From positions 1-47,181 of the forward strand of contig NZ_PNOT02000210.1 in assembly GCF_002879535.1 (NCBI RefSeq): a stretch of 47,181 nt of DNA, in the 5' to 3' direction. Of this stretch, positions 9,765-17,700 are shown one piece after another (positions within the stretch are counted from its first letter, which is position 1; each line of letters starts with the position of its first letter). Position numbers and translations under genes: made by a program. This DNA comes from Mesorhizobium intechi (lineage in GTDB: Bacteria; Pseudomonadota; Alphaproteobacteria; Rhizobiales; Rhizobiaceae). The notes under the pieces were generated by a model. The model saw nothing but the letters and a program-made list of their open reading frames with translations. It ran no database searches and had not been told where the DNA came from.

Positions 9765-11063
9765 TCAATGCTTGATGCGATCCCGCATCGCGTACCAAAG
9801 CATGCCCAGCACATAGAGCGGCCCGCGCAGCGCCGTGCCGCCCGGGAACGGCAGCGGCGCCAGCGTCGAGAACAGGTCGAGCCGCGAGGCATCGCCGGTG
9901 ATGGCTTCCGCCAGCAGCTTGCCCGACAGCGTCGACAGGATGACGCCCTTGCCGGAATAGCCATGCGCGAAATAGACCTCGCCATAGTGCCCGACATGCG
10001 GCAGCCGCGACGTCGTCACCGACACCAGCCCGCCCCAGGCATGATCGATCCGGCAACCCTTGAGCTGCGGAAACGTCGCTTCCATATGCGGCCGCACGAA
10101 GCCGGCAATGTCGGCCGGCGGCGACGGCGTGTAGCGCTCGCCGCCGCCGAACAGCAGGCGGCCATCCGCCGACATGCGGTAATAGTTGACGACGAAGCGC
10201 GTGTCGGACACCGCGACATTGGCCGGGATGACGTTGCGCTTGCCTTCCAGCGGCTCGGTGGCGACGATGTAGTTGCCGACCGGCATGATGCGGCTGTTGA
10301 CGCGCGGCTCCAGCCCGTTGAGCAGCGCATCGCCCGCCAGCACGACATGCTTTGCGCGTACCGAACCCTTCGATGTCGAGACCCGGATCGAAGGCTCGCG
10401 CTCCAGTTTCATCGCCACCGAATTCTCGTGGATGGTGACGCCCGCCGCCGCCGCCGCGCGGGCAAGGCCGAGCGTGTAGTTGAGCGGGTGCATGTGGCCG
10501 CCAAGCGGTTCATACATCGCACCATGATATGGCGTGTCGACCTTGGCGCGCGCGTCCGCCGCCGACAGGACCTCGACATCGCGGAACTTCATCACGCTGT
10601 CGAGGCACTTTGCCTCCTCTTCCAGATCCTTGAGATCGGAGCCGTTGACCGCGCCGACCAGATGGCCGGTGAGCCTGAGATCGCAATCGATGGCGTGGCG
10701 CTCGATGATGTCGAGCACCAGGCCGCGCGCCTCGAAAGCAAGGTCGAACAGCACCTTGGCCCGTTCCGGACCGTAGAGCTTGACCAGCCCCTTGGCGCCC
10801 TTGCGCAGGCCGGGGATCATCTGGCCGCCATTGCGCCCCGATGCGCCCCAGCCGATCTTGCCGCCTTCGAGCAGCACCACCTTCAGGCCGCGCTCGGCGG
10901 CGTGAAGGGCGGCCGACAGGCCGGTGCAGCCGCCGCCGACGACGACCAGGTCGGCTTCGATATCGCCGGCAAGCGCGGGATGGTCCGGCGCTGGATTGGC
11001 GGTGGCGACATAGTAGGATTTGCCGATATCGAGACCGGAATTGAAGCCCGTCGAAGATGCCAT
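9765..11063 (-). CDS. FAD-dependent amine oxidoreductase (PuuB/OrdL-like)
   Basis: This 432-residue D-amino-acid-oxidase-fold flavoprotein has the dinucleotide motif GGGCTG at residues 43-48, followed by the FAD ribose-binding acid in LKVVLLEGG. The WGASGRNGGQMIPGL segment is typical of the gamma-glutamylputrescine oxidase/OrdL group. The C-terminal GYSGKGVILSTLSGKLLAEAI is the second FAD contact. The start at 11063 lies two bases after the ligase stop; the in-frame ATG at 11099 is inside the ligase. Next to a GS-like ligase it is expected to oxidise a gamma-glutamylated amine to the aldehyde with release of ammonia and peroxide. Simple amine or glycine-betaine-like substrates remain possible. 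Confidence 0.88.
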   Translation of the reverse strand: MASSTGFNSGLDIGKSYYVATANPAPDHPALAGDIEADLVVVGGGCTGLSAALHAAERGLKVVLLEGGKIGWGASGRNGGQMIPGLRKGAKGLVKLYGPERAKVLFDLAFEARGLVLDIIERHAIDCDLRLTGHLVGAVNGSDLKDLEEEAKCLDSVMKFRDVEVLSAADARAKVDTPYHGAMYEPLGGHMHPLNYTLGLARAAAAAGVTIHENSVAMKLEREPSIRVSTSKGSVRAKHVVLAGDALLNGLEPRVNSRIMPVGNYIVATEPLEGKRNVIPANVAVSDTRFVVNYYRMSADGRLLFGGGERYTPSPPADIAGFVRPHMEATFPQLKGCRIDHAWGGLVSVTTSRLPHVGHYGEVYFAHGYSGKGVILSTLSGKLLAEAITGDASRLDLFSTLAPLPFPGGTALRGPLYVLGMLWYAMRDRIKH

Positions 11064-11065
11064 GA

Positions 11066-12448
11066 TCACACCTTCAGCAGCAGGTGATCGCGTTCCCAAC
11101 TCGTCACCACGCTCTGGAACAGGTCGAGCTCGACGCTCTTCACGCGCAGATAGGTCTGGAAGAAATCCTCGCCGAGCAGTTTACGCACCGGCTCGCAGGC
11201 GGTGAAGCGGTCGAGCGCCTCCTCCATGGTTTTCGGCAGCGTGCTCTTGATCTTGTAGGCATTGCCCGATGCCTCGGCCGAGCGCGCCAGCTTTTGCTCG
11301 ACGCCGAGATAGCCGGCAAGCAGCGAACCAGCGATCGCGAGATAGGGATTGGCATCGGCGCCGGGCAGACGGTTCTCCACCCGGCGCGCCAAACGGCCAC
11401 CTGCCGGCACGCGCAGGCCGCAGGATCGGTTGTCGTGCGACCACTCGATGTTAGCCGGCGCGCTGTGGTTGGGCCTTATGCGGCGGAACGAATTCACGTT
11501 CGGCGCGAACAGCGGCATGATCTCCGGAACATATGTCTGCAGGCCGCCGATGAAATGACCGAACATCTCGGTGTCGGCATCGTCGCTGTCCGCAAACAGC
11601 GCAGCGCCCGTCTTCTCGTCGATGACAGACATGTGCAGATGCATCGAACTGCCCGCCTGGGCGGCGATCGGCTTGGCCATGAAGGTGGCGTGCATGCCGC
11701 ATTGCTGCGCGGCCTGACGCGTCAGCCGCTTGAACAAAAGCACCTGGTCGGCCAGCGGCAGCGCGTCGCCATGCAGGAGATTGATCTCCAGCTGCGCCGT
11801 GCCCGATTCATGGATCAGCGTGTCGAGCGGCAGGCCGGCGGCCGCGGCATGGTCATAGACGCGCCGGATCACCGGCTCGAATTCTTCCAGTGCCACCATG
11901 TCATAGGGATGCTGCACGCCTTCGGCGCGGCCATTGGCCCCGACCGGCGCGGTCAGCGGTCTGTCCGGATCTGGGTTGGGCGCGGTCAGATAGAACTCGA
12001 CTTCCGGCGCCACCACCGCCCGCCAGCCACGCTGGCGGTAGAGATCAAGCACGGCGCGCAGCACATGGCGCGGCGAGGCCATCCATGGCCGGCCGTCCAT
12101 GTGGAATGCGTCGGCGAAGACATAGGCTTTGCCGGCGCCCGCGCCCGGCGCCAGGCAAAGCGTCGAAACATCGGGCACCATGCGCATGTCCGGGTCCGAA
12201 TAGGCAAAACCTTCGTCGATCGAGCCGGAGTAGCGGCCGTCGATGCTGACCAGGAAAGCGCTGCTCGGCAGATAGAGCGCACGGTCTTCCACCGCCTTGA
12301 GGAATTTGGCCGTCGGCAACGCCTTGCCGCGCAGCACTCCGTTCATGTCGGGTACAAGGCATTCGACCTCCTTGATACCGTGCTGTGCCAGCCAGGCCCT
12401 TGGATCGTTGGTCGCGATGTTCATGTTCTTGTCAAGCATGTCGTTCAA
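11066..12448 (-). CDS. glutamine synthetase family ligase (gamma-glutamyl-amine synthetase, PuuA-like)
   Basis: This protein of 460 residues has the GS fold: an N-terminal beta-grasp domain (residues 15-110) and a catalytic domain. Metal and substrate motifs visible are APEVEFYLT, HESGTAQLEINLLHGDA, the SSMHLHMSV histidine segment, and NHSAPANIEWSHDNRSCGLR for ATP and glutamate. The length is close to E. coli PuuA and it lacks the adenylylation-site tail of true GlnA. It should couple an amine to the gamma-carboxyl of glutamate with ATP. The start at 12448 overlaps the glycosyltransferase stop as ATGA, and the oxidase follows after two bases, so the three proteins are coupled in translation. 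Confidence 0.9.
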   Translation of the reverse strand: MNDMLDKNMNIATNDPRAWLAQHGIKEVECLVPDMNGVLRGKALPTAKFLKAVEDRALYLPSSAFLVSIDGRYSGSIDEGFAYSDPDMRMVPDVSTLCLAPGAGAGKAYVFADAFHMDGRPWMASPRHVLRAVLDLYRQRGWRAVVAPEVEFYLTAPNPDPDRPLTAPVGANGRAEGVQHPYDMVALEEFEPVIRRVYDHAAAAGLPLDTLIHESGTAQLEINLLHGDALPLADQVLLFKRLTRQAAQQCGMHATFMAKPIAAQAGSSMHLHMSVIDEKTGAALFADSDDADTEMFGHFIGGLQTYVPEIMPLFAPNVNSFRRIRPNHSAPANIEWSHDNRSCGLRVPAGGRLARRVENRLPGADANPYLAIAGSLLAGYLGVEQKLARSAEASGNAYKIKSTLPKTMEEALDRFTACEPVRKLLGEDFFQTYLRVKSVELDLFQSVVTSWERDHLLLKV

Positions 12449-13728
12449 GTCCGTATCAGAGAGAGTATGGCTTGCGCGGCCACGTCCGTTCCGGGTTTCA
12501 GCGCCATCTGGGCCGCATTGTCCCTCAGACGGGCGCGCATGGCGTCGTCGGCCAGCAGGCCGAGAATGGCTCTCTCCAATACTCCTTCGGTCCAGCCGTC
12601 ACGGCCGATATGGTCGCCGGTGCCGGTCTCTTCGGCGCGGCGCGCATTGTCATGTCCGTCCCAGCAATAGGGCATGATCAGCGACGGCACGCCGAAGCGC
12701 AGCGCCTCGCAAAAACTGTTGTTGCCGCCGTGATGGATGAACAGGTCCGACTTCGCCACCACGGAGGGCTGCGGAAACCAGGCGTCGAGATAGACATTGT
12801 CCGGCACCGCGCGATAGGCGTCGCGCAGGCCGCCGACATTGACGATGAAGCGCGCCGGCAGCCTGTCGAAGACGGCAAGCATGCGCTCGATCAGCCCGAC
12901 ATCCATCGCGCCGAGACTGCCGAAGGCGACATAGACCAGCGGCCCCTTGTTGCGCGGAAACACCGGCACCTCAAACGGCCCTTCCGAGCGCACGCAGCCT
13001 TCGAGATAGACGAAGCGGGCGGGATCGAGCGGCTCGGCCCGCTCGCGCCGCACGATCGCCGGCGTCAGCAGCAGGTTGAGGTCGGGCGAGCTTTCCAGGA
13101 ACAGGCCCTTCGGCAATGGCGCCAGGCCGGCATCGGCGCGAAAGCGGTTGAAGCGGTCATGCGCCGGCGCCGAGGCCGACAGATAACGCGCCTCGAACGC
13201 CGCACGTTGCGGATCGTCAGCAGCCATCCCGGAAAGGTAAGGCGGCACTTCGGCGTCAGGGAGTTCGGTCTCGGCGCAGGAGACGACGCGCACCCAGGGG
13301 CAGCCGGCGGCGGCGATCGCCGGGAACATGATGACATTGTCGAGCACCACGGCGTCTGGCTTCAGCCGCGCCAGCAATTGCCGCAGCGGCGCCTCGGCAT
13401 TGACTGCCGTGTCGACGATCGCCTGCCAGGTCGGCGCGACATAGGTTTCGAGCTGGTCGATCGGGCTGAGCCTGAAATGCGGCAAGTGCCGGCGCACGAA
13501 GGCCTGCCAGTAGCTCTGGCGCTCGCTGTCGCTCAGCGGCTCGTCGGTCGGCAACTGGTATTCCTGGAAACCATAGTCGGCAAAGACACCGGAGAAACCG
13601 GCATGGCAGATGAAGACGGGCCGAGCGCCCCGCGCCCGCAAGGCCTGCGCGATGCCGACGCAATTCAACGCGGCGCCGAAGCTCGCTTCGGGAAACAGCG
13701 CGATGGTCGGGCTGGCTTTGCGCGTCAA
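12445..13728 (-). CDS. family-1 (GT-B fold) glycosyltransferase, first copy
   Basis: This 427-residue nucleotide-sugar-dependent glycosyltransferase belongs to the macrolide/UGT superfamily. The N-terminal acceptor domain starts IALFPEASFGAALNCVGIA. The C-terminal donor domain holds VYVAFGSLGAMD, WFPQPSVVAKSD and the sugar-nucleotide motif FIHHGGNNSFCEALRFG followed by PYCWDGHDNA. The start is TTG, with AAGAGG upstream; alignment with the copy at 18781-20055 supports this start. No signal peptide is seen, so it acts in the cytoplasm. It sits between the GntR gene (10-bp gap) and the GS-like ligase (4-bp overlap). The acceptor is unknown; the context suggests an amine or amine conjugate. Confidence 0.88.
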   Translation of the reverse strand: MTRKASPTIALFPEASFGAALNCVGIAQALRARGARPVFICHAGFSGVFADYGFQEYQLPTDEPLSDSERQSYWQAFVRRHLPHFRLSPIDQLETYVAPTWQAIVDTAVNAEAPLRQLLARLKPDAVVLDNVIMFPAIAAAGCPWVRVVSCAETELPDAEVPPYLSGMAADDPQRAAFEARYLSASAPAHDRFNRFRADAGLAPLPKGLFLESSPDLNLLLTPAIVRRERAEPLDPARFVYLEGCVRSEGPFEVPVFPRNKGPLVYVAFGSLGAMDVGLIERMLAVFDRLPARFIVNVGGLRDAYRAVPDNVYLDAWFPQPSVVAKSDLFIHHGGNNSFCEALRFGVPSLIMPYCWDGHDNARRAEETGTGDHIGRDGWTEGVLERAILGLLADDAMRARLRDNAAQMALKPGTDVAAQAILSLIRT

Positions 13729-13738
13729 TTAATCCTCT

Positions 13739-14677
13739 TCATTCCGGCCGGCTGATCATGCCGAACAGGGCGGGCGCCCCGCGACTGGCCGCTTGCGGTC
13801 GCTGGCTGCGGGAGAGCCGCAGGTGGATGCGAAGCAGATCGGCAGCCACCTCATACTGCCGGCTTTCAAGATGGTCGAGTATGTTCAGGTGTTCCAGCAA
13901 GGATTGCCGCAGCCGGAAGACGTTGACCCCGGCATAGATGCCCGGCAGCCGGCGCAGGCGGAGATGATCGGCCAGCGCGTCGGCGATAAAGCGGTTGGCT
14001 GAGCCCTCGGCGATCATGCCGTGGAAATCCATGTCCAGCCGCTGGAACTCACGCGTGTCGAAGGCGGTATCCGGCAGCGCCGACAGAGCGTCCATGCCCT
14101 GGCGCAACGCTGCCGCCCGCGCGCCGTCCAGCCGGAAGCCCGGCATCAGGATCGCCGCCGGCTCGAGCAGCAAGCGGAACTCATAGCTTTCGCCCTGCGC
14201 CTCGGGATCGTCGGGCGTGCGCCGGAAAAGCCAGGATTGACCGGGCGCGCGGTCCAGCAGATTCTCTTCAGTCAGTTTATTAAGCGCCTTTAGTACCGTC
14301 TTGCGATCAGCGCCGTAGCGTCGCATCAGCGCGGCGGCGGTCACCGTCTGGTCCAGCCGCCGCGCCGAGCGGTCGCGCAGGATCGCCTCGGCCAGCTCGT
14401 CCTCCTCAGCGCTGGGAAGCTCGGCGGCAATGGCCGGCTGCGCGGCGAGGTCGACCGCCAGGTGGTAGCCGGTATCGGCCTCCCAGCGCACGACGCCTCG
14501 TTCCGCGAGCAGGCTGAGTGCCGCCCGCACCGGCGTACGCGAAACATTGCACAGCGAGGCGATCTGCTGTTCGGGCAGGCGCGCGCCGGGCTCGAAGCCG
14601 CGCTGGCGCGCCACGTCCAGGATGCGCTGAGCCAGGTCGAGATGGTTGGTGCGAGGTCGTCGGGCTGCGGCTTGCAT
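13739..14677 (-). CDS. GntR family regulator with two winged helices and an FCD domain
   Basis: This 312-residue regulator is longer than the usual 220-250 of FadR-type GntR proteins. Residues about 10-75 are a GntR winged helix (LPEQQIASLCNVSRTPVRAAL). Residues about 90-150 look like a second one (TAAALMRRYGADRKTVLKAL then a wing ending SWLFRRT). Residues about 160-295 form the FCD ligand domain, with the metal-type ligands in DMDFHGMIAEGS, EHLNILDHL and RIHLRLS. It is the first gene of its operon and lies divergent to the polyamine-type importer, so it probably controls both directions and senses the imported compound. Confidence 0.88.
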   Translation of the reverse strand: MQAAARRPRTNHLDLAQRILDVARQRGFEPGARLPEQQIASLCNVSRTPVRAALSLLAERGVVRWEADTGYHLAVDLAAQPAIAAELPSAEEDELAEAILRDRSARRLDQTVTAAALMRRYGADRKTVLKALNKLTEENLLDRAPGQSWLFRRTPDDPEAQGESYEFRLLLEPAAILMPGFRLDGARAAALRQGMDALSALPDTAFDTREFQRLDMDFHGMIAEGSANRFIADALADHLRLRRLPGIYAGVNVFRLRQSLLEHLNILDHLESRQYEVAADLLRIHLRLSRSQRPQAASRGAPALFGMISRPE

Positions 14678-14776
14678 GACTTGTCTCGGCGGACGGATAT
14701 GACCGCATTGGTTTGGCCGATCGCCGGCACAAGCGCAATCGGCCAGATTCCTCGGTCGCTTGGCAAATTATGGATT

Positions 14777-14806
14777 GACGTACTTTTTTCTGCAATAGTA
14801 CTGTCA
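14777..14806. promoter_or_regulatory. candidate operator/promoter of the divergent amine operons
   Basis: TGACGTACT (14777-14785 including one flank) and AGTACTGTCA (14797-14806) form an almost complete inverted repeat around a T-rich centre. The symmetric cores are GTACT and AGTAC. The left arm also contains a TTGACG that could be a -35 box for the plus-strand operon starting at 14914. It lies in the 236-bp gap between the GntR gene and the importer binding-protein gene. Confidence 0.4.
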
Positions 14807-14913
14807 GGGCAGTCGGCGATAAAAAGACCGAGGGAACAGGATCGAAAAGCAGCGGCACCGGCCGCGCTCGGTCCAGCACAGAATTCGACGATCAACCGGA
14901 ATGGGAGTCTGCC

Positions 14914-15978
14914 ATGACCGCTACCAGCCCGCGGCGCCGTGCGCTCAAGGTCTCTTCAATCGCTCTCGGCCTTGCCCTGGCGCTGTCGGCGCCGGCGATC
15001 GCGGCCGATCTCGTCATCTCCAACTGGGACGGCTATATGGCGCCCGACGCCATGGCCGCCTTCAAGACCGCTACCGGCGTCTCCGGCGAAGTGGTGGTGC
15101 ACGCCACCAATGAAGAGATCATGGGCAAGCTGATCGCCGCCGGCGGCAAGGGCTATGACGTGGTGTTCGTCTCTTCGCCCTTCGCCGAGGTGCTGAACAA
15201 GCTCGGCCTGACCGAGCCGATGGACCACGCCAAGATCCCCAATCTCGCCAACCTCTATCCGGAAGCGACCAAACTGCCGCACGATGTCGGCAACTCGTTC
15301 TCCGTGCCCTACACCTGGGGCACGACCGGCCTCTGCTACCGCTCGGACCTGGTCAAGACGGCTCCGACGAGCTGGAGCGACCTGCTCGCCCCTTCAGACG
15401 CGCTGAAGGGCAAGACCACCATGCTGGCGACCGACCGCTGGCTGCTGGCGGCCGGGCAGCTCGACAAGGGCTTTTCCGTAAACGAGACCGATCCGGTCAA
15501 GATGGCCGAAGTCAAGGACCTCTTGATCTCGGCCAAGAAGACCCTGCTCGCCTATGACGACACCACCTTCTATTCCAAACTGGTTTCCGGCGAGGCGCTG
15601 ATGGTGCAGGCCTGGGACGGCTGGTGCAATTACGGCATCGCCGAGAAACCCGAGATCAAATACGTCATTCCGAGGGAAGGTTCGGACCTCTGGGTCGACA
15701 CGATGGTGGTGATGAAGGCCTCCGAGCACAAGGAAGACGCCTTCAAATTCATCAACTTCATGCTCGACGCCAAGAACCACGCCTGGGCGGCGCAGAACAT
15801 CGACTACAAGGTGCCGAACAAGCCGGCGATGGAAAGCCTGCCTGCCGATTTCCTGGCGAAGTTCCCCAACATGGCGATGCCGGTGGCCGATCTCGTCAAG
15901 TTCGAGCAGCTGCGCGATGTCGGCGAAGCCCAGCGCGATTATTCCAAGATCGTCAGCGAGATCAAGGCCGCGCAGTAG
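14914..15978 (+). CDS. polyamine-type ABC importer substrate-binding protein (PotD/PotF-like)
   Basis: This periplasmic binding protein has 354 residues, with a Sec signal peptide (about residues 1-30, basic start RRRALK, hydrophobic core, AIAA cleavage region). The mature protein begins DLVISNWDGYMAPD, the typical PotD/PotF opening in which the Asn-Trp-Asp run lines the ligand site. Other marks are VPYTWGTTGLCYR and MVQAWDGWCNYG, whose tryptophan and aspartate residues are the kind that contact cationic amines. It is the first gene of an operon with two permeases and an ATPase. The exact amine cannot be told from sequence; putrescine, spermidine or another cation are all possible. Confidence 0.93.
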   Translation: MTATSPRRRALKVSSIALGLALALSAPAIAADLVISNWDGYMAPDAMAAFKTATGVSGEVVVHATNEEIMGKLIAAGGKGYDVVFVSSPFAEVLNKLGLTEPMDHAKIPNLANLYPEATKLPHDVGNSFSVPYTWGTTGLCYRSDLVKTAPTSWSDLLAPSDALKGKTTMLATDRWLLAAGQLDKGFSVNETDPVKMAEVKDLLISAKKTLLAYDDTTFYSKLVSGEALMVQAWDGWCNYGIAEKPEIKYVIPREGSDLWVDTMVVMKASEHKEDAFKFINFMLDAKNHAWAAQNIDYKVPNKPAMESLPADFLAKFPNMAMPVADLVKFEQLRDVGEAQRDYSKIVSEIKAAQ

Positions 15979-15994
15979 GCGGCACGGATATCAC

Positions 15995-16020
15995 GGCCGG
16001 CAGTGTTTTGGCTGCCGGCC
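15995..16020. repeat. stem-loop between binding-protein and permease genes
   Basis: The perfect 9-bp arms GGCCGGCAG (15995-16003) and CTGCCGGCC (16012-16020) surround an 8-base loop. The hairpin starts 17 bases after the binding-protein stop and ends 12 bases before the likely TTG start of the permease. No U-run follows, so it is more likely an mRNA-stabilising or partial attenuating hairpin than a full terminator. Confidence 0.6.
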
Positions 16021-16031
16021 TGAGCGGTACC

Positions 16032-16913
16032 TTGAAATTGTCCCAGACCCGACTTCGCTCCTCCCTGTTGATGGCCCCGGCGCTGGTCTGGTTGACCGCG
16101 CTGATGGTGGTGCCGTGCGCGCTGGTGCTGGCGCTCGCCTTCTTCCGGCGCGGCATCTATGGCGGCATCGACTACACCTTCACGCTGGAGAATTTCGGGC
16201 TGGTCTTCGACCCGCTCTACGCCGGCATTTTTCTGGAGTCCGCGCGCATCGCCGGCACCGCCACGCTGATCGCGGTGGTGATCGGCTATGCCGCGGCCTA
16301 CGCCATCTCCGCTGCCCCGCGCCGCTGGCAGCCAGTGTTCCTGTTCTTTGCCGTGCTGCCGTTCTGGTCCAACTATCTGATCCGCACCTATGCCTGGATC
16401 GTGCTGCTCAACCGCGAAGGCCTGATCACGCAACTCTTGCGCTGGCTCGGCTATACCGGCGAACCGCCATCGATGCTCTACACCGAGGGCGCGGTCATCG
16501 CCGGCCTCGTCTACAATTATCTGCCCTTCGTCATCCTCGCCTGCTACGCGCCGCTGTCGCGGCTCAACCCTGAACTCGCCGAAGCCTCGCGCGATCTCGG
16601 TGCTTCGGCCGCCACCACCTTCCGCCGTGTCATCCTGCCGCTGACCGTGCCCGGCATCGCCGCCGGCGCGGTCTTCGTCTTCGTGCTGTCGATCGGCAAT
16701 TTCGTCACTCCGGCGCTGCTCGGCGGCGGTCGCTTCCAGATGATCGGCAATCTCGTCTACGACCAGTTCCTCACCGCCAATGACTGGCCCTTCGGCGCCG
16801 CCTTGGCGATGGCGCTGATCGCCATCATGCTTTTGGTGTTGATGGCGCAGGCACTCGCCGCCGACCGCGCCGCGGGGCGTGCGGCGCAAGCCGGAGGAGG
16901 CACCGATGGCTGA
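16032..16913 (+). CDS. polyamine-type ABC importer permease 1 (PotB-like)
   Basis: This inner-membrane permease of about 293 residues has six membrane spans. The conserved EAA loop is EASRDLGASAATTFRRVILP, the docking site for the ATPase. LPFWSNYLIRTYAWIVLL is a hallmark of PotB. The start is uncertain. No ATG lies before 16071, which would cut into the first helix. A TTG at 16032 gives a normal PotB N-terminus (LKLSQTRLRSSLLMAP) and is preferred; another TTG at 16008 lies inside the hairpin. The 3' end overlaps the next gene by 8 bp. Confidence 0.9.
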   Translation: MKLSQTRLRSSLLMAPALVWLTALMVVPCALVLALAFFRRGIYGGIDYTFTLENFGLVFDPLYAGIFLESARIAGTATLIAVVIGYAAAYAISAAPRRWQPVFLFFAVLPFWSNYLIRTYAWIVLLNREGLITQLLRWLGYTGEPPSMLYTEGAVIAGLVYNYLPFVILACYAPLSRLNPELAEASRDLGASAATTFRRVILPLTVPGIAAGAVFVFVLSIGNFVTPALLGGGRFQMIGNLVYDQFLTANDWPFGAALAMALIAIMLLVLMAQALAADRAAGRAAQAGGGTDG

Positions 16914-17700
16914 GCGCTCCCCTGCGACGCGGCGCACGCTGTGGCTTGTGCTAAGCTTGGTCTTTGCCTTCCTCTACATCCCGATCGCCGTACTGGTGGC
17001 GCTCTCCTTCAACGAAGGCGGGCTGCCGACCGCATGGTCGGGCTTCTCGCTGAAATGGTACGCCTCGCTGGCCAACAATTCCGCGATCCTGTCCGCCGCG
17101 CTCAACACGCTGATCGTGGCGCTGGTCTCCACCGCCATCGCCACCTTGCTCGGCACGCTGCTGGCGATCGGCGTCGAGATGCGCCGGCAATATGGCAAGG
17201 GACTGGAAGCCCTGATCTTCGCGCCGATGATCATTCCAGACATCGTGCTGGCGATCGCGCTGCTCTCCTTCTTCTCCATGCTCAACCTGACCATGGGCCT
17301 GCACACCATCATCCTCGCCCATGTCGTCTTCAACCTGGCCTTCGTCTGCTCGGTGGTGCGCGCCCGGCTGAAGAGCTTCGACTGGTCGATCATCGAGGCA
17401 TCCGCCGATCTCGGCGCCTCCGCGCCGACCACTTTCCGGCGCGTGACCTTGCCGGTCATCGCGCCGGCGGTGATCGCCGGCGCGCTGCTCGCCTTCACGC
17501 TGTCGGTCGACGAGTTCATCATCGCCTTCTTCACCGCGGGCGCCGGCCGTGCCTCGACCACGCTGCCTATGCAGATCTACGCCATGATCCGCTTCGGCAT
17601 CACCCCGGAGATCAACGCGCTGGCGACCATCGTCATGGCCGTAAGCATCACCGCGCTGACCCTGTCGCAGCGGCTTAACAGGGGAATGATCGGCCAATGA
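16906..17700 (+). CDS. polyamine-type ABC importer permease 2 (PotC-like)
   Basis: This inner-membrane permease of 264 residues is the second half of the transmembrane pore. It begins with a long first helix (about 12-35), has FNEGGLPTAWSGFSLKWY after it, and an EAA loop EASADLGASAPTTFRRVTLP near residue 165. FTLSVDEFIIAFF is the usual PotC segment. The ATG at 16906 follows GGAGG by five bases and lies inside the end of the PotB-like gene. It ends in an ATGA overlap with the ATPase gene. Confidence 0.94.
   Translation: MAERSPATRRTLWLVLSLVFAFLYIPIAVLVALSFNEGGLPTAWSGFSLKWYASLANNSAILSAALNTLIVALVSTAIATLLGTLLAIGVEMRRQYGKGLEALIFAPMIIPDIVLAIALLSFFSMLNLTMGLHTIILAHVVFNLAFVCSVVRARLKSFDWSIIEASADLGASAPTTFRRVTLPVIAPAVIAGALLAFTLSVDEFIIAFFTAGAGRASTTLPMQIYAMIRFGITPEINALATIVMAVSITALTLSQRLNRGMIGQ

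Noticed and set aside
9318..11087. Long open frame on the plus strand opposite the amine oxidase gene
   Set aside because: Its protein is rich in Arg, Ala and Gly without recognisable domains. The minus strand encodes a complete flavoprotein. In GC-rich DNA such antisense frames are common.
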